Source of the DNA: PALSA-1355 sp031400775
GTDB lineage: Bacteria > Planctomycetota > Planctomycetia > Pirellulales > PALSA-1355
DNA: 64,000 nt
Reading direction: 5' to 3'
Assembly (NCBI GenBank): GCA_031400775.1
Contig: JANNQN010000055.1
Location: 9,356 to 73,355 of the forward strand
This document shows, in pieces, positions 1-7,929 of this stretch. The position numbers were made by a program, and so were the translations under genes. Position 1 is the first letter of the stretch; the number at the start of each line of letters is the position of its first letter. The notes below the pieces were generated by a model, which saw nothing but the letters and a program-made list of their open reading frames with translations, did not search any database and was not told the DNA's origin.

Positions 1-832
1 CCGTGTAGGGCAGCGTCACGTCCAGCGGCATCACCGGATCGGAGGTCGGCAAATTCGGAGCGCAATCGAGCACGTAGGACTGCTCGATCACGTGCGACAA
101 TTGCCGCACGTTGCCGGGCCAGGGAAATTCGCAAAACCGCTTGAGCGTGACGGGATCGGGCCGCCACAGCGGGCGTTTGTAGCGCTCGGCGAATCGGCGC
201 GAAAAGAACTCGACCAGCTCGGGAATGTCTTCGACCCGATCGCGCAGCGGGGGAACCTTCAATTCCACCATATTCAGGCGGTAATAAAGGTCTTCGCGGA
301 ACCGGCCGTCCATGACTTCCGACTCCAAATCGCGATTCGTGGCCGCGATAATCTGCACGTTGATCGGCACCGGATAAGCGGCCCCGACCGGAGTGACTTC
401 GCGCTGCTGCAAGACACGCAATAGCTTGGGTTGCAACTCTAGCGGCATTTCGCCGACTTCGTCCAGAAACACCGTGCCACCTTCGGCGGCACGGAACACG
501 CCAGCAGAACGGCCCGCGGCGCCTGTGAACGAGCCCTTCTCGTGGCCGAACAGTTGGCTCTCGGCCAACGTGACTGTTAGCGCGGCGCAGTTCACGGGAA
601 TGAACGGTTTTTTTGCGCGAGGGCCGTGCTCGTGAATCAACTGAGCCCAGAGTTCCTTGCCCGTGCCGGTCTCGCCCGAAATGAGCACGGTGCAATCGGC
701 TGCGGCTGCGCGTTCAGCATGTCGCGCAATTTGTCGAACCGCAAGATTTTGCCCCAACACCCAATCGGCCGCGCCACGTTGGGCGGCAATCCGACCATCG
801 ATGCTGGGTGCAATCGACGAATGATCAGCCAT
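1..832 (-). CDS. Sigma-54-dependent transcriptional activator, 3' end cut by window edge
   Basis: The minus strand is open from an ATG at 832 to the window edge, with a TAA four codons upstream of the ATG. The product is the AAA+ domain of a bacterial enhancer-binding protein, which hydrolyses ATP to open sigma-54 RNA polymerase promoters. Visible motifs are Walker A GETGTGKE near residue 58, the sigma-54 contact loop GSFTGA (usually GAFTGA) near residue 99, Walker B GGTVFLDEVGEMP near residue 118, and arginine-finger region FREDLYYRLN. There is no receiver, GAF or PAS domain before the AAA+ domain, only about 25 residues, so sensing must be elsewhere or C-terminal. The C-terminal DNA-binding part lies outside the window. 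The family call is firm; the target genes are unknown. Confidence 0.9.
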   Translation of the reverse strand, partial: MADHSSIAPSIDGRIAAQRGAADWVLGQNLAVRQIARHAERAAAADCTVLISGETGTGKELWAQLIHEHGPRAKKPFIPVNCAALTVTLAESQLFGHEKGSFTGAAGRSAGVFRAAEGGTVFLDEVGEMPLELQPKLLRVLQQREVTPVGAAYPVPINVQIIAATNRDLESEVMDGRFREDLYYRLNMVELKVPPLRDRVEDIPELVEFFSRRFAERYKRPLWRPDPVTLKRFCEFPWPGNVRQLSHVIEQSYVLDCAPNLPTSDPVMPLDVTLPYT

Positions 833-1191
833 TGAATCCAGATGCCTTTAGCTTTGAATCGGCGCGATTGCCCCTTGCAACCGATTCCTCGTTCCTGAGC
901 TTCCCCCCGGCAGGTCTTGACCGTGGAAACGCCCCTTCAGTTCATTAGCGACTACCGACCCGCGAATTGATGGTGCAAAAACACCCTTGGACCCCTCGTG
1001 TCCAAACGGCCCTTATTTTAGGCAGGATTCAAAAGTAATGCAACTTTTGACTCGTAGTCTTCAACCATTTAACGGGTTAGCGCAATTCCAATGGTCAAAG
1101 GGGCCACAAATGCTAGACATGAAATGGCATATTGGCTGGCTGCTAAGGAACCGCTGAAAAAAGCCATCGATTCCCCATACAAATACCACCC
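833..1191. other. Intergenic region, no gene recognised
   Basis: This 359-base stretch lies between the sigma-54 activator (start at 832) and the 3' end of the methyltransferase gene. It is richer in A and T than its surroundings around 1010-1190. I see no convincing open frame, RNA gene or terminator. It should hold the activator's promoter, but I could not assign one. Confidence 0.5.
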
Positions 1192-1959
1192 TTATGGCAG
1201 ATCCCGCCGCTCGAAGAACATCAGATGCTGCCAGGGCAATTTGTCGAACTGCTCCACCAGCTTGAACCCGTTGGGAGGTATTTCTTTAAGAATTTGCTTC
1301 TTGCTCATCTTGTGCAGCAGTTTGATCGGCACGTTGGGGTCCTCCAGTCGGAATTCGACCAATGCGATTCGTCCCCCGGGCTTGAGCGATTGCCGCATCG
1401 CCTTGAGCATGGCCTCGGGGTGCGAAAACTCGTGATACACGTCGACTAGCAGAATCAGGTCGATTTCGCCCGCCGGCAGTTTTGGATCGATGGGCGTGCC
1501 CTCGATCAGCTCGATGTTGCCGATCTGCTCGGCTTTGGCCCGTTCGTCGAGCATGTGCAGCATTTCCGGCTGAATATCGACGGCCAAGACGCGACCCCCC
1601 TCGCCCGCCAGCCGGGCAAGCTGCAGCGTGTAGAATCCGTTGCCGCAGCCCATATCGCACACCACCTGGCCGGGTTTCACATCCAGGGCCTTGAGCAGCG
1701 TGGCGCAGTCTTCCTCGCGTTGCCGCTCGTCGTGCATCAGCCACGGCGCGCCGAGATAGTGCATCGTGACCGCAATTTCTCGACCTTTATAGCCCTTCTT
1801 GGCCCGCGGAATCGCTGGATCCACATCGCGCGCGGGCGACGAGTCGTCCTCTTGAGCCCCCACAAGTTGCCGCGATTCGAACAGGCAACAAGCGGCCGTG
1901 AGGCACGCGCAACAACACACCATCCACTTGTAAACACGGGCGGATAAACTTCGCTTCAT
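1192..1959 (-). CDS. Exported class I SAM-dependent methyltransferase
   Basis: The 255-residue product has a cleavable signal or lipoprotein-like N terminus (KR charge, then a hydrophobic run rich in Cys, with a possible cut before QEDD near residue 36) followed by a Rossmann methyltransferase fold. The SAM-binding motif I reads VCDMGCGNGFYTL (about residues 99-111), and the acidic end of beta 2 is VDIQPEM. A motif IV-like LLVDVYHEF and post-I LKPGGRIALVEF are also visible. The substrate is unknown. It is divergent from the DUF3754 gene. The oddity is an export signal on an enzyme that needs cytoplasmic SAM; either the signal is a membrane anchor or the protein has another ligand. Fold call is firm, export is likely, function is open. 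Confidence 0.85.
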   Translation of the reverse strand: MKRSLSARVYKWMVCCCACLTAACCLFESRQLVGAQEDDSSPARDVDPAIPRAKKGYKGREIAVTMHYLGAPWLMHDERQREEDCATLLKALDVKPGQVVCDMGCGNGFYTLQLARLAGEGGRVLAVDIQPEMLHMLDERAKAEQIGNIELIEGTPIDPKLPAGEIDLILLVDVYHEFSHPEAMLKAMRQSLKPGGRIALVEFRLEDPNVPIKLLHKMSKKQILKEIPPNGFKLVEQFDKLPWQHLMFFERRDLP

Positions 1960-2142
1960 GATGATCGAACCTTGCCTGGTGACATTCCCGCGGCGTTTTC
2001 GATGCCGCTGGCGCCGTGCTCTTATAATAACCGGTCAACAGGACGCTCGCCGCTCGTTCGGCGCGAGAAATCACCGTGCGAGGAGTCGGCGCGGAGCCTT
2101 GAAACGCGACGATCGCCGGTTGTCTCGACCGATTTCACGCTT

Positions 2143-2170
2143 TTGGGACGACCCACGTTCGGGCTACAAT
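2143..2170 (+). promoter_or_regulatory. Candidate sigma-70 promoter for the DUF3754 gene
   Basis: TTGGGA at 2143-2148 and TACAAT at 2165-2170 are separated by 16 bases. The -10 box ends 42 bases before the ATG at 2212. The -35 box matches the consensus at only four positions, so this is a prediction. Confidence 0.4.
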
Positions 2171-2211
2171 CGCCGCAGCCGGCCGTCGAGCTGGCCCAAA
2201 CGAGCGGCACG

Positions 2212-3450
2212 ATGGCAACTTTGCAGAATCAACCGATTGAAACTCCGGGCGTCGATGCGGCCACACACGCCGCGGGTGCGCCTCACGCCGCCACGCCTCG
2301 CGAGCAATTCATTCCGCTCAGGCGGGCGGCGCTGGTCGAAACCCTGGCCGGATTATCGCCTCAATCGGGCGGCGCCGCGGAGGGCTTTCGCCGCCTGTGC
2401 CGCGTGCTTCAGGCAGTCTTGCACGGCGAATACTTGCCGAAGCTCGAAGAATTGAAGGAAGCCTACGCCGCCTTCGATCCGGATCTCGACACGCGGGCCG
2501 TCGTCGGACTTTCCGACGCCGAGCGCGACGAGCGACGGCAGAAGCTATTCGATCAGTTCAACTGGCTGCTCGAGCGCGGCAACTTTACACGACTCACGCG
2601 CGAGCATATCGAACATTCCCTATCCGACGCCAGCCATTGGGGCTTGAACCTGACGGTCGACTTCGAGTTGTTCGAGCGACTCGAAGTGTACTCGCGCGGC
2701 GACACGATCGGCACCCGCTTTCGACGCCGTCTGAGAAACCGTTTCAAGATCGAAGCCGTCGACGTGCCAATCTACGAGCGGCTGGTGCTGATCTTTCGTT
2801 TCCGCCCCGGCCGCCGGTTCTCGAAGCTGTTGGATACCGACGACGTTTACATCAAGCTCTTCAAGGAGATTCCAAAGCTCGACCTGGACATGCTCCTCCC
2901 CGAAACCCGCGTCCGGATGTCACTCGTCGACCGCGCGAAGATCATGTTTCCGACGCTCTCGGGCATGTCGCTGGCGGCGATCAAGATCATCCTGGCGTGG
3001 GGCTCGACGCTGGCCATGTGGGGACTGATCGGCGGAACCTTGGGCTATGGCGTCCGCTCGGTTTACGGGTACCTCAACACCAAGCAAAAGTACCAGCTCA
3101 ATCTGACCCAAAGCCTGTACTATCAGAACATCGATAACAACGCCGGCGTGCTGCACCGCATTCTGGACGAAGCCGAGGAGCAGGAGAGCCGCGAGACGAT
3201 CCTGGCCTACTACTTCTTGTGGACAAGTCACGCGCCGGAGGGCCTGACGGCTGACGAGCTCGATCGACAAATTGAGGCGTTTTTGCGGACCGAAGCCGCC
3301 CGCGAAGTCGATTTCGAGATCGTCGATGCACTGGCGAAGCTGGAGCGATTCGGCATCGTCGAGCGCGGTCCGGGCGACAAGTGGAAGGCGGTGGAGATCG
3401 ATCGGGCGCTCGAGGCGCTGCGTCGCTTTTGGGGCGGGTTGCTTTCGTAG
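2212..3450 (+). CDS. DUF3754 (TMEM143-like) membrane protein
   Basis: The product is 412 residues from the ATG at 2212; the frame is open upstream but the earlier sequence is low-complexity and holds the likely promoter. The central part (about 150-260) with FRRRLRNRFKIEAVDVPIYERLVLIFRF-type sequence (positions about 2722-2810) and the following KLFKEIPKLDLDMLLP match the DUF3754/TMEM143 family. A hydrophobic segment around residues 255-285 (nucleotides 2960-3070) looks like two membrane passes around GGTLGYG. The C-terminal 100 residues look like a helical, winged-helix-like tail. The molecular function of the family is unknown; human TMEM143 is mitochondrial. Confidence 0.75.
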   Translation: MATLQNQPIETPGVDAATHAAGAPHAATPREQFIPLRRAALVETLAGLSPQSGGAAEGFRRLCRVLQAVLHGEYLPKLEELKEAYAAFDPDLDTRAVVGLSDAERDERRQKLFDQFNWLLERGNFTRLTREHIEHSLSDASHWGLNLTVDFELFERLEVYSRGDTIGTRFRRRLRNRFKIEAVDVPIYERLVLIFRFRPGRRFSKLLDTDDVYIKLFKEIPKLDLDMLLPETRVRMSLVDRAKIMFPTLSGMSLAAIKIILAWGSTLAMWGLIGGTLGYGVRSVYGYLNTKQKYQLNLTQSLYYQNIDNNAGVLHRILDEAEEQESRETILAYYFLWTSHAPEGLTADELDRQIEAFLRTEAAREVDFEIVDALAKLERFGIVERGPGDKWKAVEIDRALEALRRFWGGLLS

Positions 3451-3492
3451 CGCCGGTGCAATGCAGCGCCGCGACGAAGGCGCGTATCGCTT

Positions 3493-3966
3493 TCAGGCCA
3501 ATTGGCCGTAGCCGCCGCGAAAATACAGGAGCGGTTTTCCTTCGGCGACCGAGGTGGCTTCGACGGTGCCGATGACGATCGTGTGGTCGCCGCCCGGCAA
3601 CAGCTCGGTGATGCGGCATTCCACGGTGGCGATGGCCCCCGCGATGAGCGGCGCGCCGCTCGTGCCTTCTCGATACCCGATCTCGCGAAACTGGTCGGGC
3701 TCGCTGGATGCGAAGCGGCGCGAGACAAACTCCTGATCCTGGGCCAGCATGTTCACCGCGAAGGCGCCGCCGACTTGCAGTCGGTCGTGAATGCGAGCGC
3801 GCTTGTCGATGCAGATCAAGGCCAGCGGCGGATCGAGCGACAGCGAACTGAAGGCCGTCACCGTGATTCCGACCGCTTGACCGTCGGCGAGCTTCGCCGT
3901 GACGACCGTAACGCCGGCGGCAAAGTGCCCCAAGGCTCGGCGAAATTCAGCTTTTTCGACAGGCAC
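3493..3966 (-). CDS. Flavin reductase family protein (FMN-binding split barrel)
   Basis: The 157-residue product matches the flavin reductase-like/DIM6-NTAB family: FRRALGHFAAGVTVVTA at the N terminus, the FMN-binding turn AFSSLSLDPPLALICI, and the C-terminal ending YFRGGYGQL. Such proteins reduce FMN with NAD(P)H or supply reduced flavin to a monooxygenase. I chose the GTG at 3966 because AAGGAGAA sits six bases upstream; extending the frame to 4107 would add unrelated, basic sequence. No partner oxygenase is nearby. Length agrees with the family (150-170 residues). Confidence 0.85.
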   Translation of the reverse strand: MPVEKAEFRRALGHFAAGVTVVTAKLADGQAVGITVTAFSSLSLDPPLALICIDKRARIHDRLQVGGAFAVNMLAQDQEFVSRRFASSEPDQFREIGYREGTSGAPLIAGAIATVECRITELLPGGDHTIVIGTVEATSVAEGKPLLYFRGGYGQLA

Positions 3967-4495
3967 GTTGGATTCTCCTTCGATCGCATGAAGTTTGCGC
4001 GTCGCACGAATGAAATTGGTCGCCGCATTCCCCTGAAGATAACGCGGCGCCGCGACGATGGGCAGTGTTTTGCGATAAAAATAAACTGGTGAAAACTTTT
4101 TTCGCAATGCCTCGATCTCTTTGACCGTAGTACTTTACGCCGCGCGCGAGCGTCGCAGACAGCGGCCGAATCCTTGACGCTTTCGGGAATTGCTCGCTAA
4201 GCTGAGCCGCACGCCTGCCAACCGTGCAGGCGTTTTTGTTCGAGTCGATTGCACTGCCCCTTGCGGGCCGCGCGACGCTCGCATGTGCGAGGTTCCACGG
4301 AAGGGCCTCTTGTTGCCGCGTGGACGGGACGCCGCGCTCTCGCCGATTTTCCGGCGACGAAATTGCTTGCTGAATTTACGGCTGGAACGATTGTCACTTC
4401 CGGCCGACGACAAGCCTTCTTCAAACTGCAAACCACAACGGTCATTGAGCGATAGGAGTTCGTGTTTTCGTTTCCAAGTCTAGGAGGATTTCTTG
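3967..4495. other. Intergenic region with an orphan terminator
   Basis: This 529-base gap lies between the divergent flavin reductase and the small exported protein. It includes one terminator-like hairpin (listed separately) but no gene I can support. Open frames here have no family features and poor codon content. Confidence 0.5.
4212..4237 (+). terminator. Orphan intrinsic terminator
   Basis: A perfect 7-base-pair stem (CGCCTGC 4212-4218, GCAGGCG 4226-4232) is followed by five T at 4233-4237. Only the plus strand has the T run. The nearest plus-strand gene upstream ends at 3450 with an oppositely oriented gene in between, so the transcript it ends is unidentified. Confidence 0.55.
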
Positions 4496-4783
4496 ATGCG
4501 AAGTAAATTTGGAGTCGGTGTCATCGCGTTGGCCGCGGCCACCCTGGTGTTGAGCGAGGCCCAATCGTTCGCGGGTCGCCGCCACGGATGTTCGAGTTGC
4601 GGATCGGCCGGTGGATGCACCGCTGCCGCGGCGCCGGATCATGCCAGCACGACGGCCCCGGCTGAGGGCTCGGCCCCGGCAGTTGCCGCCGCGCCCTCGC
4701 AACCGTCGGCTTCGGTCGCCGTGATGACCACTTCCAATACCCGCTACCGAGCCAACGGCCGCCGCGGATTTTCCCGCCGCTAA
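4496..4783 (+). CDS. Small exported Cys/Gly- and Ala-rich protein
   Basis: This 95-residue protein starts at ATG 4496 behind a strong AGGAGG at 4482-4487; a TTG directly before it is less likely. Residues 1-26 form a signal peptide ending at QSFAG. The mature part begins RRHGCSSCGSAGGC, a Cys cluster of the form CxxC...C, then a low-complexity Ala/Pro/Ser region and a basic end RRGFSRR. I recognise no family. Similar tiny exported proteins with a CSSC-like head occur in planctomycetes, but their role is unknown. A strong terminator follows 36 bases after the stop, so it is a single-gene unit, probably well expressed. Confidence 0.75.
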   Translation: MRSKFGVGVIALAAATLVLSEAQSFAGRRHGCSSCGSAGGCTAAAAPDHASTTAPAEGSAPAVAAAPSQPSASVAVMTTSNTRYRANGRRGFSRR

Positions 4784-4818
4784 AAGTGACTCGGCCGCGA
4801 TGATTCGCAACCACGACG

Positions 4819-4858
4819 CCGGGAGCGCAAGCCCGTATTGCGCTCCCGGCCTTTTTTT
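4819..4858 (+). terminator. Strong intrinsic terminator after the small exported protein
   Basis: A perfect 12-base-pair stem (arms 4819-4830 and 4838-4849, loop GCCCGTA) is followed by CC and seven T at 4852-4858. It is the best terminator in the window. Confidence 0.9.
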
Positions 4859-5061
4859 CGCGCCTGGGCGGAGCACTGTTTCGCAAAGGCCGCACAGCTT
4901 CGCAATGGGCACACATCCGCCGGTCGGGTCAAAGCCGGCGGGACATTTCGCCATCAGCCTTGTAAGATAAGTGGAGCCGGGGCACACCGCCGACGCATGT
5001 GCCCCGGGGCGCTGGCGGCACGCTGCCGAACCCGCGCAACGCTTGGATGGGAAAAAACTTC

Positions 5062-6996
5062 ATGCCAGATGCCGCTCGTGGATTTGCCGGGCTACGGGTT
5101 GCCGCGTTCGAAAGTCGCCGCGCCAGCGAAATGACCAGCCTGATCGAGCGCTTCGGCGGAGTTGCCTCGGTGAGCCCCTCGATGCGCGAAGTCGCGATCG
5201 CGGAGAATCGCGAGGCCATCGATTTCGCCCATCGCGTCATGACCGGCGGCATCGACATCATCGTCTTCATGACCGGCGTGGGCATTCGCCACCTGATGGC
5301 CGAAGTCGAACGGCACGTCGACCGGCAGCGGCTGCTGGCCGCGATCTCGGACATCACGACGATCGTTCGCGGTCCCAAGCCGGTTGCCGCGCTGAAAGAG
5401 CTTGGCCTGCAGCCCACGTATCGTGCGCCCGAGCCGAACACTTGGCGCGAGGTGCTTTCGACGATCGACCAAAACGTCAACGTCGGCCAGCAGACCGTCG
5501 GCTTGCAAGAGTATGGACAGCCGAACGCCAGTCTCGTGGCGGGACTCGAAGCGCGCGGGGCACACGTGCATTGCCTCAAGGTCTATCGCTGGGACCTGCC
5601 GCTCGATTTGGGCCCGCTCGAATCCAACGTGCGGGCCTTGGCCGCCGGTGACATTGACGTGGCGATGTTCACCTCCAGCCACCAGGTTGTGAACATGCTG
5701 CGGATGGCGGAAGAATTGCAGCTCACGGCGCAGCTTCGGCAGGGAATCTCGCGGGCGATCATCGCTTCGATCGGCCCGACCACGACCGAGACACTGCACG
5801 AGCTTGACTTTCGCGTGGATGTGGAACCGCAGCACTCGAAGATGGGGCAACTCGTGGCCGCGGCGGCCGGCAGGGCAGGGGAGCTGGCGCGCGGTGCGCG
5901 GCCGGCAGCCGTCCCTCGCGCAGCGACGGTCGCGGGCGAGATCTCCACGACATCGATCGTTCGGGGCGCCTGGGACGACGGTCCCTTCATGCGCGCCTGC
6001 CGACGCGAGCCGACCGATCGCGTTCCCATCTGGCTGATGCGTCAAGCCGGCCGGTACATGAGCGAGTATCGCGCGATTCGCGAGAAGACCACGTTTCTCG
6101 AGCTTTGCAAGAATCCGGCACTGTGCGCCGAGGTGATGATTACCGCGGTGAACCGCTTGAACGTCGACGCGGCCATTATTTTTTCTGACTTGCTGCCGAT
6201 CCTGGAGCCGATGGGGCTGGAGCTTGAGTTCACCTCCGGCGACGGACCGGCGATCCACAATCCGCTGCGCGAGGCTCGCGATCTCGAGCGATTTCGCGAA
6301 TTGGAATCGGTCGAGCCGTTGAGCTTCGTGACCGAAACGGTGACGCTAACCCGCGCCGGACTGCCTGAGCAGATTCCAGTAATCGGCTTCGCTGGGGCGC
6401 CGTTTACCTTGGCCAGCTACGCCATCGAAGGAGGCGGCAGCCGCAACTATCTGCACACGAAGGCGCTCATGTATCGCGATTCGGGCGTTTGGAACGAGAT
6501 CATGGCGCGGCTGGCCCGCGCGGTCACTCGTTACTTGAACGCCCAAATCGCCGCGGGTGCACAGGCCGTGCAACTTTTCGACAGTTGGGTCGGGTGCCTG
6601 GGGCCGGACGACTATCGCCGCTTCGTATTGCCCCACACCAAGGCAATCATCGACGGGCTGCCGCAGGGCGTACCGGTGATTCACTTCGCCGCGGGCAATC
6701 CGGCTCTGTTGCCGCTGGCGGCCGAGGCCGGCGGGGGCGTGATGGGCATCGACTGGCGGGTGGCGCTCGACGATGCCTGGCGAGCCGTGGGCCACGACCG
6801 GGCCGTCCAGGGCAACCTGGACCCTGCCGTGTTGCTCTCGGACCGCGAGCAGATTCGCCGTCAAGCCCAGGAAGTGCTGGCCCGCGCTGCCGGCCGGCCG
6901 GGACACATATTCAACCTGGGGCACGGCGTGCTGCAACAAACGCCGGTCGACAACGTGCTGTACCTGATTGAAACGGTACGCGAGCTAACCGGTTAG
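5062..6996 (+). CDS. hemDE: HemD-HemE fusion: uroporphyrinogen-III synthase / uroporphyrinogen decarboxylase
   Basis: The 644-residue product joins two consecutive steps of haem synthesis. Residues about 8-275 are HemD-like (cyclises hydroxymethylbilane to uroporphyrinogen III): LRVAAFESRRASEM, VFMTGVGI, FTSSHQVVNML, ASIGPTTTETL and EPQHSKMGQLV are characteristic. After a short linker, residues about 302-644 are full-length HemE (decarboxylates the four acetate groups to coproporphyrinogen III): signature PIWLMRQAGRYMSEYR, IIFSDLL, GFAGAPFTLASY and LGHGVLQQTP. ATG 5062 follows a GGGAAAA stretch; ATG 5047 and 4999 are possible. Both halves look intact. No other hem gene is adjacent. The fusion would pass the unstable uroporphyrinogen directly between active sites, which is inference. 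Confidence 0.93.
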   Translation: MPDAARGFAGLRVAAFESRRASEMTSLIERFGGVASVSPSMREVAIAENREAIDFAHRVMTGGIDIIVFMTGVGIRHLMAEVERHVDRQRLLAAISDITTIVRGPKPVAALKELGLQPTYRAPEPNTWREVLSTIDQNVNVGQQTVGLQEYGQPNASLVAGLEARGAHVHCLKVYRWDLPLDLGPLESNVRALAAGDIDVAMFTSSHQVVNMLRMAEELQLTAQLRQGISRAIIASIGPTTTETLHELDFRVDVEPQHSKMGQLVAAAAGRAGELARGARPAAVPRAATVAGEISTTSIVRGAWDDGPFMRACRREPTDRVPIWLMRQAGRYMSEYRAIREKTTFLELCKNPALCAEVMITAVNRLNVDAAIIFSDLLPILEPMGLELEFTSGDGPAIHNPLREARDLERFRELESVEPLSFVTETVTLTRAGLPEQIPVIGFAGAPFTLASYAIEGGGSRNYLHTKALMYRDSGVWNEIMARLARAVTRYLNAQIAAGAQAVQLFDSWVGCLGPDDYRRFVLPHTKAIIDGLPQGVPVIHFAAGNPALLPLAAEAGGGVMGIDWRVALDDAWRAVGHDRAVQGNLDPAVLLSDREQIRRQAQEVLARAAGRPGHIFNLGHGVLQQTPVDNVLYLIETVRELTG

Positions 6997-7020
6997 TCTC
7001 GCGGCCGGCAAATCAACCTC

Positions 7021-7689
7021 TTAACCTCGACGCGGCGACCTGCCGCCAAATTTGCCCAGGCATATTGTCAACATTCCGACGCCCCACAGCGCGATCGTGC
7101 TGGGCTCCGGCACGATGTGGGCTTCCTGGAGAAATACGATTTCGGCCACCGCCATCAGCGGAACAAAGGGGATCGCCTGATACACGCCGCCGAAGTCGAT
7201 GACGTTTCCGCCATAACTCAGGTCGGGAAGCGTGGGAACCTGCGGGCCCAGGATTTGGGTTAATGCGCCAGTGAAGCCGCCGGTGTTGATGATCGGCGCA
7301 AATTCGGCCGAGAGGACAAAAGTGCCTTGAGAAACTCGCAAATCCGCGGGATCGCGGGTGTCGTTTCCGTCGACGTTGAAAAAGAACTCGTACGTTCCGC
7401 TGTAGTTGATCGTGTTGCCAGCGATACTGTCGATGATGCCGGCAATCGTATAGCCGATCGCTGCCACTTGAGCCGGGGTCAACTGAATGTCGGCCGGGGA
7501 GTCGGGCTCGAACGTGGAAAAAGTGCCCACCTTAACGGAAAACGAATCGCCCGGACTTTTGCCCGGTGCTCCGACGTCGGTTTGACTCACCGCATCGAAA
7601 TTGGTGGTAAATGTGTACCCAGCCAAGGCCGGGGTGGTGACCGTCAGACAAACGGCCCCGATGAGAAATCGCAAGATCTCGACGCGCAT
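7021..7689 (-). CDS. PEP-CTERM sorting-signal protein of unknown function
   Basis: The 222-residue product starts at ATG 7689 with a signal peptide (about residues 1-24, ending PALAG). It ends with the PEP-CTERM signal VPEPSTIALWGVGML, a hydrophobic helix and a basic GGRSPRRG tail. Such signals are processed by exosortase in EPS-producing bacteria, leaving the protein exported or attached to extracellular material. The mature domain is beta-rich, with Gly, Asn and Asp, and no enzymatic motif. An in-frame extension to 7761 lacks signal-peptide character. It is convergent with hemDE, 24 bases away. No exosortase gene is in the window. Confidence 0.85.
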   Translation of the reverse strand: MRVEILRFLIGAVCLTVTTPALAGYTFTTNFDAVSQTDVGAPGKSPGDSFSVKVGTFSTFEPDSPADIQLTPAQVAAIGYTIAGIIDSIAGNTINYSGTYEFFFNVDGNDTRDPADLRVSQGTFVLSAEFAPIINTGGFTGALTQILGPQVPTLPDLSYGGNVIDFGGVYQAIPFVPLMAVAEIVFLQEAHIVPEPSTIALWGVGMLTICLGKFGGRSPRRG

Positions 7690-7929
7690 ACGCTCTGCCC
7701 TCGTGCTAATAGGAATGAATCCGCGGTGCACCGCAGCGAGCCTCGAAGAGCTCGACTGCACCAGTTGGATCGCAAAACCATTAGCAACTCAGAGAGAGCA
7801 AAAACACGCCTCAAGAAGCCCCTTGTATAGCGAATTATGTGCCAATTCGGCAATGGCGCCAGCGTCAAAATCGTTTTCGTCGGGCACGAAAGGGGGGATG
7901 GCGGCCGTGAAGGGGGCACTTCACACCGA

